DNA of 51,147 bases from CAZOEL01 sp964578835 (GTDB lineage: Bacteria > Desulfobacterota > Syntrophobacteria > Syntrophobacterales > Syntrophobacteraceae), in contig CAZOEL010000050.1 of the NCBI GenBank assembly GCA_964578835.1, forward strand, positions 1-51,147, written 5' to 3'. The notes beneath the pieces are model-generated. The model was not told where the DNA came from, did no database searches, and saw only the letters and a list, made by a program, of their open reading frames with translations. Numbering within the stretch: the stretch's first letter is position 1; every line of letters starts with the position of its first letter. Both the position numbers and the translations under genes were made by a program. Shown here piece by piece: positions 33,321-44,439 of this stretch.

Positions 33321-34829
33321 ATGAAGATGTGGTCTGCTGTACTTCTTAGCATCTTGAGCGGCGTACTCCTGACGGTGGGCTTGCCCACTTTCAATTGGTT
33401 TGTCGTCGCCTGGGGGGCTTTCATTCCGCTCTTCATCGCTCTGCGCGGAAGAAGCTCCGGCGAGGCCTTCAGGCTCGGCTATATCTGCGGTCTGGCCCAC
33501 TTCATGAGCGCTCTTTACTGGATACGGTTCGTTATTTACCACTATGGGGGCTTGCCGTTTTTGCTGGCGGTCGGAGCGCTTTTCCTCTTATGCGCCTATC
33601 TTGCGATTTACCCTGCTATTTTTGCTTTTGTGGCGCAAAGGTGGCAGAGTCGTCCTTTGCTTTGGGTCTTCGGGCTGCCCGGCGCCTGGGTCATGCTGGA
33701 GTGGCTCAGGGGGCATGCGTTAACGGGCTTTCCCTGGGCAAACCTGGGATACACTCAGACGCATTTCACTCAGCTGATTCAAGTCGCAGACCTGGCAGGG
33801 GTCTATGGCGTCAGCTGGTTGATTGTCCTCGCCAATACGACTCTCATGGTTTGTCTCTATCGATCGCGTTATCGATTGAGCGCGCCGTTTTTCTTTGCGC
33901 TCTGCATGCTGGGAGCCGTCGGTTATGGGTCATGGCGTCTGGAAAACATTGAAAGCCTTCAAGAGCGGGCTGCCGCCCTGCCTGTCGCCGTGATTCAAGG
34001 CAATATCGACCAGAGCCGCAAATGGGATCCCGCGTTTCAGCAGGAGACCCTTCGCCGCTACCGGGAGCTTTCACTCCAGGCCGCCGGCCACAATCCGACG
34101 CCCGATCTGGTGGTCTGGCCCGAGACGGCGGCGCCTTTCTTCTACGGACTGGAAGAATCGCTCACCCTTCAAGTCAATAGCATGCTTGCCGAAGTCGGAA
34201 AGCCCATGTTGTTCGGAAGTCCCGCGGTAACGAAAATAGATGGGCAGGCGCGACTGCAGAACAGGGCTTATCTTGTCGGTAGCGGCGGCGATATTTACGG
34301 GGCTTACGCCAAACAGCACCTGGTGCCGTTTGGCGAATATGTTCCCTATCAGAAGGTATTGTTCTTCGTTCAGCGCCTGGTGCAAGCGGCCGGGGATTTT
34401 GCGCCCGGAAAAGATTCTTCTCCTCTTTTTCTCAACGGGGAGCGGTTCGGTGTGCTTATCTGCTATGAAGGCATTTTCCCCGAGCTTTCGCGGCGCACTG
34501 TATTGAAGGGCGCCCGAGCGTTGATCAATATCACCAATGACGCATGGTACGGGAGGACGAGCGCTCCTTACCAGCACATGGAAATCGCTCGATGGAGGGC
34601 TGTCGAGTTTCGTGTTCCTCTGATACGGGCCGCCAATACGGGAATCAGCACCATCGTCGATGCGACGGGGCGGATGTGCGGCTCCCTTCCTCTCGATGAA
34701 CAGGGATACCTCGTCTGCAACGTGCGCCCATTGAATGTTTCGACCTTTTACGCCAGGTGGGGCGATCTTTTTGCAATGCTTTGCATCTTAACCTCTGTAA
34801 TTGGGCTAACTTATTCCATCAAGAAATGA
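33321..34829 (+). CDS. lnt: Apolipoprotein N-acyltransferase
   Basis: This 502-residue inner-membrane enzyme adds the third acyl chain to lipoproteins. About seven membrane segments flank a nitrilase-like periplasmic domain with catalytic Glu268 (VVWPETAAPFF), Lys331 (AKQHLVPFGEY) and Cys381 (LICYEGIFPE), all in the expected spacing. I chose the ATG at 33321 (GGAAAGAG upstream); an earlier TTG at 33222 would add an unlikely extension. It supports a Gram-negative cell envelope. It follows corC and precedes prfB. Confidence 0.94.
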   Translation: MKMWSAVLLSILSGVLLTVGLPTFNWFVVAWGAFIPLFIALRGRSSGEAFRLGYICGLAHFMSALYWIRFVIYHYGGLPFLLAVGALFLLCAYLAIYPAIFAFVAQRWQSRPLLWVFGLPGAWVMLEWLRGHALTGFPWANLGYTQTHFTQLIQVADLAGVYGVSWLIVLANTTLMVCLYRSRYRLSAPFFFALCMLGAVGYGSWRLENIESLQERAAALPVAVIQGNIDQSRKWDPAFQQETLRRYRELSLQAAGHNPTPDLVVWPETAAPFFYGLEESLTLQVNSMLAEVGKPMLFGSPAVTKIDGQARLQNRAYLVGSGGDIYGAYAKQHLVPFGEYVPYQKVLFFVQRLVQAAGDFAPGKDSSPLFLNGERFGVLICYEGIFPELSRRTVLKGARALINITNDAWYGRTSAPYQHMEIARWRAVEFRVPLIRAANTGISTIVDATGRMCGSLPLDEQGYLVCNVRPLNVSTFYARWGDLFAMLCILTSVIGLTYSIKK

Positions 34830-34868
34830 TCTCGGATGTTCCGGGACGTCGACCAGGAGGATGCCGCA

Positions 34869-36000
34869 ATGAATATCGACATTACTGTAGTCAGAGCTGT
34901 CATTAAGGAGCTTTCTCAACGCTTCCATAACCTTGGAGGCTATCTTTGACATAGAGGGCAAAACAAAGCGTCTGGACGAGTTGGAAAGAATACTCGCTAA
35001 GCCCGACTTTTGGGATAAGCCGGAAGAGAGCAAGCACATCCTCAAAGAGCGTTCCGATCTCAATGATGTGGTGCAAACATGGCGACGTTTTTCCGAAGAC
35101 TTGAGCGACGCCGATCTCTTGTTCGATATGGCTCTTGAAGAGAACGATGAGGAAACGGTTAAGGAAGTTCTTCAGAAGACCAATGTTCTTCGAAGAGATT
35201 TGCGTAATCTGGAGCTTCGGCAAATGCTCGGCGAAGAAAATGATGAGAGAGACGCCATCGTGAGCATAAACGCTGGCGCCGGCGGAACGGAGGCTCAGGA
35301 CTGGGCGGAGATGCTCTTGAGAATGTATCTGAGGTGGTGTGAGCGGAAGAACCTCTCGGCCCAGATGGTCGATCTTCTGGAGGGGGAGGAGGCGGGCATC
35401 AAGAGCGCAACCTTCACTGTCGCCGGTTCTTACGCCTTTGGGCTGCTCAAATCCGAATCCGGAATCCATCGACTCGTCAGAATCTCTCCATTCGATGCAA
35501 GCGGCCGGAGGCACACGTCCTTTGCCGCAGTCTTCGTATATCCCGAGGTCGATGACAGAATTGAAATCGATGTAAAGCAATCCGATCTCAGGATAGACAC
35601 TTATCGAGCGAGCGGAGCGGGTGGGCAGCACGTGAACAAGACAAGCTCGGCCGTCCGCATTACTCATATTCCCACCGGCATTGTCGTGCAGTGTCAGAAT
35701 GAGAAGTCGCAGCACAGAAACCGCGATATTGCATTGAAGATCCTGCGCTCCCGATTATATGAACGAGAGAAGCGCGTGCAGCAGGAAAAGCTTCAGGAGG
35801 TTCACGACAATCTTGACGAAATTGCCTGGGGAAGTCAGATCCGTTCCTATGTGATGCAGCCCTATCGTTTGGTCAAAGACCATCGGACCAACATGGAAAA
35901 GGGGGACGTCGACAGCGTGATGGATGGGGACCTCGATGAATTCATGGAGGCCTACCTTCTCACTCTGCTGAATGAAAGAGGGAAAGCGGCGATTGCATAG
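34869..36000 (+). CDS. prfB: Peptide chain release factor 2 with programmed +1 frameshift
   Basis: RF2 recognises UGA and UAA stop codons. Translation starts at ATG 34869 (AGGAGG 8 nt upstream), reads 26 codons to CTT at 34944, slips +1 over T34947, and continues from GAC at 34948 to 36000. The 376-residue product has the SPF stop-codon motif at about 206-208 and GGQ at about 251-253. This frameshift is the known autoregulation: low RF2 stalls at the in-frame UGA. It lies just after lnt (39 bp) and is probably in the same operon. Confidence 0.95.
34935..34950 (+). promoter_or_regulatory. prfB +1 frameshift site
   Basis: GGAGGCTATCTTTGAC matches the canonical E. coli layout: an internal Shine-Dalgarno (GGAGG, 34935-34939), a short spacer, the slippery CTT codon, the in-frame TGA (34947-34949) and C at +4. 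Confidence 0.93.
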
Positions 36001-36040
36001 GCGCTGGGCAAACCGGCTTTCCAAAAATGTTGGAACAGTG

Positions 36041-36074
36041 AAGGATGGACATCGGGAGACCGATGTCCATCCTT
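36041..36074. terminator. Bidirectional hairpin between prfB and amtB
   Basis: AAGGATGGACATCG (36041-36054) and CGATGTCCATCCTT (36061-36074) form a perfect 14-bp stem with a 6-nt loop. It lies between the converging genes. T-runs are weak on both strands. Confidence 0.7.
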
Positions 36075-36098
36075 CATGGTCCGCCAGCGATCTTGCGT

Positions 36099-37418
36099 TT
36101 AGACGTTATTGTATCCCACTTCTCCGTGGAGCTCCTTGTCTAGCCCCGTGTATTCTTCCTCGTCGCTCACCCTGAGGCCCATCGTTTTGTCGAGTATGAT
36201 TCCGAGCGCGTAAGTAAGAACATAGGAATAGACTGCGACGGCCAGGACGGCCAGCAGTTGCGCTCCCAATTGAGCGGCGTTGCCTGCAATCAAACCCTGA
36301 ACGCCCACCGTTGCAAACAAGCCGGTTGCAAGCGGCCCCCAGACTCCCGTGACTCCGTGAACGCCCACGACGTCGAGCGAATCGTCATAGCCCAGCTTGA
36401 ACTTCAGCCGCACGCCATAGAAGCAGATTATGCCGGCGACAAGCCCTATGACGACAGCCCATCCGGGAGTCACATAGCCGGCGGCGGGAGTGATTGCGGC
36501 AAGCCCGGCAACGATCCCCGAAGCGAGGCCCAGCGCGCTGGGTTTCTTAAGGATCATCCATTCCATGAGCATCCACGAACATGCAGCCGAAGAAGACGCC
36601 GTCATGGTGGTGACAAACGCCAAGGCTGCCCCGCCATTAGCGGCCAGAGCGCTGCCGGCGTTGAAGCCGAACCATCCGAACCATAACAGGCCGGCGCCGA
36701 GCAAGGTCATTGTGAGATTATGAGGAACGAACATCTCGCTTGGATACCCCCGCCGTTTCCCGAGCAATCCTACAATAGCGAGAGCCGCGGCGCCGGATGA
36801 AAGATGCACCACGAGACCTCCGGCAAAATCCATGACTCCGAGCTTCGCGAGCCAGCCGCCACCCCAGATCCAGTGCGCTATGGGGTCGTAGACGATAAAT
36901 GACCATAGAATTATAAAAACCACGTAGGTGCTGAATTTCATCCTCTCGGCTATGGCGCCGCTTATGAGAGGAGGAGTGATGATGGCGAACATGCCTTGAA
37001 ACATGATGAAGGCGTAGCTTGGAATCGTCCCGTTTAGAGAGTCGGGTCCTGAGCCCATGAGCATGACCTGGCTCAGATCGCCTATGAAGCTGTTGCCCGG
37101 GCCGAAGGAGAGGGAATAGCCGATGACGACCCATTGGACGCCGATGACGGCCAGAGCCACAAAAGAGTGCATGAGGGAGCTGAGGACGTTCTTCTTCTGG
37201 ACCATGCCGCCATAGAATAACGCGAGCCCTGGAAGCATCAGCATCACCAGCGCAGACGAAATCAACAGCCATGCGGTGTCGCCATTGTTGGCGACAGGCG
37301 CATCAGCCGCCATGGCTAAGCCCGGAGGCATGAAATAAGCGGCGCTGCTCAGCAAAATCCACTGGAGCAGTGAAATAAAAGATCCCCGTTTTTCCTTTTT
37401 CGTTCCAGGTAAAAACAT
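36099..37418 (-). CDS. amtB: Ammonium transporter
   Basis: This 439-residue Amt protein has a signal sequence (cleavage near AMA-AD) and eleven membrane helices. The conduction-pore His pair is conserved: His205 (GGLVVHLSSG) and His354 (GVHGVTGVWG); Asp197 matches the substrate-site Asp. It imports ammonium under nitrogen limitation. GGGGGAG precedes the ATG. A sigma-54 promoter lies about 80 bp upstream. There is no glnK next to it, unlike the usual amtB-glnK pairing. Confidence 0.95.
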   Translation of the reverse strand: MFLPGTKKEKRGSFISLLQWILLSSAAYFMPPGLAMAADAPVANNGDTAWLLISSALVMLMLPGLALFYGGMVQKKNVLSSLMHSFVALAVIGVQWVVIGYSLSFGPGNSFIGDLSQVMLMGSGPDSLNGTIPSYAFIMFQGMFAIITPPLISGAIAERMKFSTYVVFIILWSFIVYDPIAHWIWGGGWLAKLGVMDFAGGLVVHLSSGAAALAIVGLLGKRRGYPSEMFVPHNLTMTLLGAGLLWFGWFGFNAGSALAANGGAALAFVTTMTASSSAACSWMLMEWMILKKPSALGLASGIVAGLAAITPAAGYVTPGWAVVIGLVAGIICFYGVRLKFKLGYDDSLDVVGVHGVTGVWGPLATGLFATVGVQGLIAGNAAQLGAQLLAVLAVAVYSYVLTYALGIILDKTMGLRVSDEEEYTGLDKELHGEVGYNNV

Positions 37419-37481
37419 CTTAACTCCCCCTACTTGTGATTAGGATAATGGGGCCGTCCACAAGCCCGCCGCTTGGGTTAA

Positions 37482-37497
37482 GGCAAGTTGCATACCA
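37482..37497 (-). promoter_or_regulatory. Sigma-54 promoter of amtB
   Basis: On the minus strand, TGGTATGcaacTTGCC (37497 to 37482) places -24 GG and -12 GC at the exact consensus spacing (TGGCACG-N4-TTGC). It points to amtB and is about 64 bp before its start codon. Nitrogen control through NtrC-type activators is the known logic for amtB. Confidence 0.7.
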
Positions 37498-37740
37498 TAT
37501 TGTTCTTTGGAGAAAGCGTCGATATGACGAGGAGTGCTTGGGCGTTACGACGAAAGAATGCAATCCTGGAGTCTTATCTCGCCTAAGGCCCTCCTTTTTG
37601 TAGAAGATCAACTTAGATTGTATACATTATTGTTCTATCGTCTGGGGTAGATAAACAAAAAAGGTCAGATTTCGGATGCCTTTAGGAACGTTTTTGTGCC
37701 TAATGATAGGACCGAAGGGCGTATGGGAACATTATTGTTC
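37496..37740. repeat. Three direct copies of CATTATTGTTC upstream of amtB
   Basis: Copies at 37496-37506 (CATATTGTTCT, one base short), 37625-37635 and 37730-37740. They lie up to 320 bp upstream of the amtB start. They might be activator sites, but they do not match the NtrC consensus. Confidence 0.4.
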
Positions 37741-37795
37741 CATGACTGGCGAGACGTGGGGCTGCTTTCTGTGAGCGCGCTTATTGCGTAGACAG

Positions 37796-37833
37796 CCGAA
37801 GCTCCGCCTTCGCCCGCGAAGGCGGAGCTTCGG
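37796..37833. repeat. Perfect 18-bp hairpin
   Basis: CCGAAGCTCCGCCTTCGC (37796-37813) and GCGAAGGCGGAGCTTCGG (37816-37833) are exact complements with a 2-nt loop. It lies 24 bp after the stop of the 37858-38091 gene and could be its terminator or an extragenic palindrome. Confidence 0.75.
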
Positions 37834-37857
37834 CGCACTCTGGTTGGAATAATCGGG

Positions 37858-38091
37858 CTAATTGATGGTTACTTCATCCTGTTTGTGAATTTTGAGGGAA
37901 TCCGCTGCTTCAGCCAGTTTGTCCATAACAGCCTTGGCCATTTGCTCCAGTCGCTGGAAGGTGTTCTTGAGCTCTTCCGTTTCAATTTCGTCCCATTTCT
38001 TGAGAAATCCGATCCCATCCTCAGAGCCGAAGTAAATATGGCTTCCTTGAATAACTTCCAATGTCTTTCCGTTCACTTTCAATGAAATCAT
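37858..38091 (-). CDS. Small acidic protein, unrecognised
   Basis: The 77-residue protein begins ISLKVNGKTLEVIQGSHIYF, then becomes helical (LKNTFQRLEQMAKAVMDKLAEAADSLK). I do not recognise a family. GGAAGGAA precedes the ATG by about 9 nt, and a strong hairpin follows the stop, so it is probably expressed. Possibly a small stress or regulatory protein; function not assignable. Confidence 0.55.
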   Translation of the reverse strand: MISLKVNGKTLEVIQGSHIYFGSEDGIGFLKKWDEIETEELKNTFQRLEQMAKAVMDKLAEAADSLKIHKQDEVTIN

Positions 38092-38596
38092 GGTATCGTG
38101 TTCCTTCCGCTTTGCCGATGCAGTAAAACAATAGTGGGAGACAGTCGACTATATCTCACGGCGCTTTGTTATAGTCAATAATGATCTTGTTATGTCAATG
38201 GCTTGCTGGATTGAGAATGAAGTTTCCTTGAAATTAAAATGATCATTCTAATAAATAGTCTCTACCTATAATTGGACAGGTTTTCTCTTTAGGTTGACGC
38301 TTCGCTCCTAGTCGCCTTGGACTTATCCCCAGTCTAATCGCCAATTGGTTTACATTTAGAGAATTATACTTAGATTTAAATCATAAATCCGTGGGTGGTT
38401 GAAATCACTTTTCAGTCGAACAAATTATTTGAGCTCCGATGAGTTTTCGAAGCAGAAAGCCGATGTACATACGGAAATATAAGCGCTCTGCAATTGCTTC
38501 CCGGGTGTTGGAGGCATTATTTGCGTCACCTCGTGAGTTGCGACTGTTCGAGCTCATTCGTGGGCTAAATGTAGAATGGTAGAAGGAGGAATAACT
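38092..38596. other. 505-bp A/T-rich divergent intergenic region
   Basis: The region is markedly A/T-rich and lies between two divergent small genes. TATAAT at 38267-38272 lacks a good -35. AATGATCATT (38239-38248) is a small palindrome. No gene or structured RNA is recognised. Confidence 0.4.
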
Positions 38597-38980
38597 ATGG
38601 ATGTACGTGGAACGAACGTAAAAAAAGTAATGTCTGCCTCTTCACTTATGAACGACAGAGTGATGAATGCCGAAGGCGAGGATCTGGGCAAGATTGAAGA
38701 GTTTATGGTCGATCTCGACTCTGGGTGCATCGCCTATGCGGTTCTCTCGTTCGGAGGTTTTCTTGGTTTTGGCGATAAGCTTTTCGCTATCCCATTCCAT
38801 GCGATGACGCTCGATGAGGACAAAAAGTGCTTCATACTGAACGTTCCGAAGGAAAGATTCAAGGACGCTCAGGGATTCGATAAGAGCAATTGGCCGGATA
38901 TGGCCGACCAGACCTGGGGTACGGCTATCCACGATTATTACGGCTATGAGCCGTATTGGAAGACGAGATCGAAGTATTAG
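38597..38980 (+). CDS. PRC-barrel domain protein
   Basis: The 127-residue protein has one PRC-barrel domain (about 10-90): VMNAEGEDLGKIEEFMVDLD, then AYAVLSFGG and DKLFAIPFHAMTLD. PRC barrels occur in photosynthetic reaction centre subunit H, RimM and many small stress proteins. The C-terminal stretch (WPDMADQTWG...YYGYEPYW) is typical of the small stress-associated group. AAGGAGG is 7 nt before the ATG at 38597, chosen over 38576. Ligand and partner unknown. Confidence 0.85.
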   Translation: MDVRGTNVKKVMSASSLMNDRVMNAEGEDLGKIEEFMVDLDSGCIAYAVLSFGGFLGFGDKLFAIPFHAMTLDEDKKCFILNVPKERFKDAQGFDKSNWPDMADQTWGTAIHDYYGYEPYWKTRSKY

Positions 38981-39311
38981 AACTGAAGCGGCTGCGAACT
39001 GAGCTTTGCTTAGCTTGCCGCACCGCGCTTACGGCTAGAGACGGTAAAGGGATGACTTTCCGAAAGCAGTAAATACTGATCTGACCGCCTGGCAGTATTA
39101 TGGCGGATCGCTTCGGAGCGGATCCTCTTAAACGGCGTTTCCACGATGTAGCTATGCGCTTGTCATTTCCCATTGTGGAAACGCTTGAACATTTAAGCCC
39201 TATTGGCTTCCTCCGTCATTGCATGCTCTTGACCGGCTTTTTATGAGGAAAGAAGACCGTGAAGAAGACACCATGACGGTTGTTAGATGATGAATATGAG
39301 GAGAAACAGAC
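38981..39311. other. 331-bp interval with a 10-bp inverted repeat
   Basis: GCGTTTCCAC (39135-39144) pairs with GTGGAAACGC (39175-39184). GGATCGCTTCGGAGCGGATCC-like pairing lies just before it, around 39104-39124. These may terminate the PRC-barrel gene. No gene is seen. Confidence 0.4.
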
Positions 39312-39806
39312 ATGTACAGCAGAGTCAAGATAGCAGGGCATCCTGTTCATCCCATGCTCGTATCCTTTCCAATTGCGTTCTACACAGCCACTTTCGCATC
39401 CTATATCACGTATGCCGTAAATGGCGATCCCTTCTGGTTTCGCGCGGCGTACGCCGCCAATTTCGCCGGAGTGATTATGGCGCTTGTCGCCGCAATACCG
39501 GGATTCATTGACTGGTCTATGGGCATCCCGGCCGGGACGCATGCAAAGAAAGACGGCATCAAGCATATGAGCCTTAATGTAACCGCCCTCGCCTTGTTCG
39601 CCATTACTTTGTGGCTCAATTCAGGACAATGGGGCGCGCCGGCGCCGGTGATGCGCTATGCGATCGTCCTTCCGGCGCTTGGCCTTATCAGCACAGTGGC
39701 AGCCGGCTACCTTGGATGGACGCTGGTCCAGAAGCACCATGTCGGAGTGCAGATCGCCCCGTGTCCGGAGGTAAGGTATGAGGAGCGCAGGAGAAGGGCT
39801 GCATGA
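39312..39806 (+). CDS. DUF2231 membrane protein
   Basis: The 164-residue protein has the DUF2231 signature GHPVHPMLVSFPIAFY (9-24) and GFIDW (about 64-68), with four membrane helices. It is the standalone form of the domain fused to cytochrome c at 6199-6912. Function is unknown; His and Asp in the membrane suggest heme or metal binding. GAGGAG is 8 nt before the ATG. A terminator follows, so it is probably monocistronic. Confidence 0.85.
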   Translation: MYSRVKIAGHPVHPMLVSFPIAFYTATFASYITYAVNGDPFWFRAAYAANFAGVIMALVAAIPGFIDWSMGIPAGTHAKKDGIKHMSLNVTALALFAITLWLNSGQWGAPAPVMRYAIVLPALGLISTVAAGYLGWTLVQKHHVGVQIAPCPEVRYEERRRRAA

Positions 39807-39874
39807 GACATCTTGAGAGGTGCGGAAAACGGCGCTGAGAGCCTTGGAATTCTGGATGCCGAATTCTCTGAAGA

Positions 39875-39897
39875 CCCCTTGAGCAAAGGGGTTTTTT
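39875..39897 (+). terminator. Rho-independent terminator after the DUF2231 gene
   Basis: CCCCTT (39875-39880) pairs with AAGGGG (39886-39891), and six T residues follow. It precedes treZ by about 80 bp. Confidence 0.7.
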
Positions 39898-39980
39898 GTT
39901 TCTCATCTGGATTCCTTTCTCCAGTTTCATCCTGTTTTCGACTTCTTTGACGAAGAAAATATAGACGAGGAGTAAACAAA

Positions 39981-41889
<1,909 letters not shown>

Positions 41890-41897
<8 letters not shown>

Positions 41898-44013
41898 AGG
41901 TTTCAAGAGTGCTGGAGGTTCGAGGAATACTGGCAGAAGAGGGGTTTACGCGCCGCTCGTCAGAAAAATGGTCTGGGATGCCAGTCAGGGAATGGAGACT
42001 CTGCTGGACCACGAGTGGCTCGTAGCAAACGGGCTTGGCGGCTATGCCTCCTCCTCTGTATCGGGCGCATGCACAAGGAAATACCACGGCCTTCTGGTCG
42101 CCGCCATGCCGTCTCCCTTGGGGCGGGTAGTGATGCTCTCAGGGTTGAGAGAAGAAGTCAGGCTTCCTGATGGGAGTGTGGCCGAGCTTGGGTGCGAAGA
42201 AGAGTCCTCGCTCAGCCTCAAAGGCGCTGAAACGCAGTTCCTGCGGGAATTTCGCTTGGAGGCCGGCTTGCCCGTATGGCGATACGAGGTCCGCGATTAT
42301 GTCATCGAAAAAAGAATTCTCCTCCCTCATAGGCAGAATACGGTGCACATAAACTACAACCTTGTCTCCGGAGGAGGACCGGTTAAGCTAAGACTCAGGC
42401 CCTATATGCATTTCCGCAAGCTGGAGGAGGAAGTGCGCGATGACCTTCGGAGCCCCTATATGATTCGCGCTCTCGGGAACCGATACGAGGTGATTTCGGA
42501 GGAAGATTTTCCGATTTTGCGCTTCTTCCTTTACGCCCGTGACGGATCGTTCAACCTGAGTGGAGGCGAGTTCAAGGATGTCTTGTACCGGGTCGAAGAG
42601 CGGCGCTGCTACGCATGCCGTGGAAATATGTGGAGTCCGGGCTATTACCGGATGAATCTCATTGCCGGTTCCGGCGCTACGATGATAGCCTCGACCGAGA
42701 ATTGGGATGTTGTGGATGCGCTGACGCCCGACGAAGCATTCCGAACCGAGGCGGAAAGGCGCCAAAGGCTTCTCGCCGCAGCGCACCCTCTGGCTCAAAC
42801 AGGTCCTGCGGCTGAATTGGCGCTGGCTGCCGATCAATTCATCATGGCGCCCATCACCCGCGTGGCCGACGCCGCCAGAGCTTATGCGGCAGGAGGCGAG
42901 GTCCGCAGCATCATCGCGGGTTATCATTGGTTCACCGATTGGGGCAGAGACACGATGATAAGCCTCGAGGGCTTGACCTTGGCGACGGGAAGATTCCAGG
43001 AGGCATCCTACATACTCAGGACTTTCGCCCATTACATAAAAGATGGGCTGATCCCCAACCTGTTTCCGGAAGGAAAAGCGGAGGGCTTGTACCACACAGC
43101 CGATGCGACTCTCTGGTTCTTTCACGCCATCGACAGGTATCTTCAGGTTACGGGAGATCTCACCACCTTGGATCAACTTCTGCCGAGGCTTGTCGACATC
43201 GTCTCGCACCACATTCGCGGCGTTCGTTTCGGAATCGGCGTGGATTCGCGGGATGGGCTTCTAAGGCAAGGAGCGAGCGGCTATCAGTTGACCTGGATGG
43301 ATGCGAAAGTCGGGGATTGGGTGGTAACTCCGCGCAGAGGGAAAGCCGTTGAGATAAATGCTCTGTGGTACAATGCATTGAGACTTCTCGAGGGGTGGCT
43401 TCGAAGCGAACGCGGAGAGGCGGATGCAAGGGAGATGTCCGAAGCTGCCGACAGGGTCTATGAATCCTTCAACAAAAGGTTTTGGTTCGAGGAAGGCGGT
43501 TATCTCTACGATGTCATTGATGGAGAGCAAGGCGATGATAAAGCGTTGAGGCCCAACCAGCTTTTCGCCATCTCTTTGCGCCATCCCGTGCTCGATCCCT
43601 CGAAATGGAGCGGGGTTGTCGACATTGTAAAGACGAGGCTTTTGACCCCCTTCGGGCTTAGAACCCTGGCGGCCGGACATCCTGATTACAAATTGAGATA
43701 TTACGGGGACCTATGCTCGAGAGACGCCGCTTACCATCAAGGGACTGTCTGGCCCTGGCTGATAGGTCCATTCGTGGACGCTTGGATCAAGGTTTACCCC
43801 GAAGACGCTATGGGGGCCAGGAGGTTCCTCGAAGGGCTCCTTTCCAATTTGGATGAGGTCTGCATCGGTATGATAAACGAAGTTTTCGACGCGGAGGCGC
43901 CGTTCAACCCGGAAGGCTGTGTCGCTCAGGCCTGGAGCGTGGCCGAAATGTTGAGAGCCTGGATCCGGACAGGCGAGGCGTTTGAAACTGAAAAATCTAC
44001 TCAGTCGGCGTGA
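41890..44013 (+). CDS. Amylo-alpha-1,6-glucosidase (glycogen debranching enzyme)
   Basis: The 707-residue protein has an N-terminal GDE domain (about 35-260, NGLGGYASSSVSGACTRKYH) and a C-terminal (alpha/alpha)6 barrel typical of GH133 (GYHWFTDWGRDTMISLEG, GTVWPWLIGPFVDA). It removes alpha-1,6 branches of glycogen or maltodextrin. Its ATG overlaps the treZ stop (ATGCATAA at 41890-41897), so the pair is translationally coupled and probably processes storage glucan together. Confidence 0.9.
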
Positions 44014-44059
44014 TGACCGGCAAGCTTCAGGCGGATGGACAAAAGCGATGAACGGCAGG

Positions 44060-44103
44060 CGGACAGAAGCCGGTGAATCGTAAATATCACCGGCTTCTGT
44101 CCG
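44060..44103. terminator. Bidirectional hairpin after the debranching gene
   Basis: CGGACAGAAGCCGGTGA (44060-44076) and TCACCGGCTTCTGTCCG (44087-44103) form a perfect 17-bp stem with a 10-nt loop between converging genes. T-tracts are weak. Confidence 0.75.
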
Positions 44104-44106
44104 TTG

Positions 44107-44313
44107 TCATTTCAGGTTTTTCCATTGCTGATCCGGTCCTCCCGGGAGAGACTCATCCTCGCTTATGCAGGATGGAAAGGCCGACCAGTCCGTTTTCTTT
44201 TGCCAGGATCCATCATTGCATTCTCTGCAAATCTCCCCCTCGCACATGATGGATCCGTGGGCGTATCTCCTATCTTTGTGCTCACAGCTCCTGGTTACCG
44301 ATTCCTGTGGCAT
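44107..44313 (-). CDS. Small Cys-rich (zinc-ribbon-like) protein
   Basis: The 68-residue protein has four Cys in CEHKDRRYAHGSIMCEGEIC plus a following REC, as in small metal-binding ribbons. GGAGGAG lies 6 nt before the ATG at 44313, a strong start signal. No known family is recognised. It lies 126 bp downstream of the GAF gene on the same strand. Confidence 0.6.
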   Translation of the reverse strand: MPQESVTRSCEHKDRRYAHGSIMCEGEICRECNDGSWQKKTDWSAFPSCISEDESLPGGPDQQWKNLK

Positions 44314-44439
44314 GTCAAGCTCCTCCGTTACAGCGAAAACCCCGGCATTGATTCTCCTTGGGTGCTGCGTAATCAATATCAGATTAACCAGCTTGTTCCA
44401 GATTCTTTAATAATCATTGTTTTGGTGATAGACCATTGT

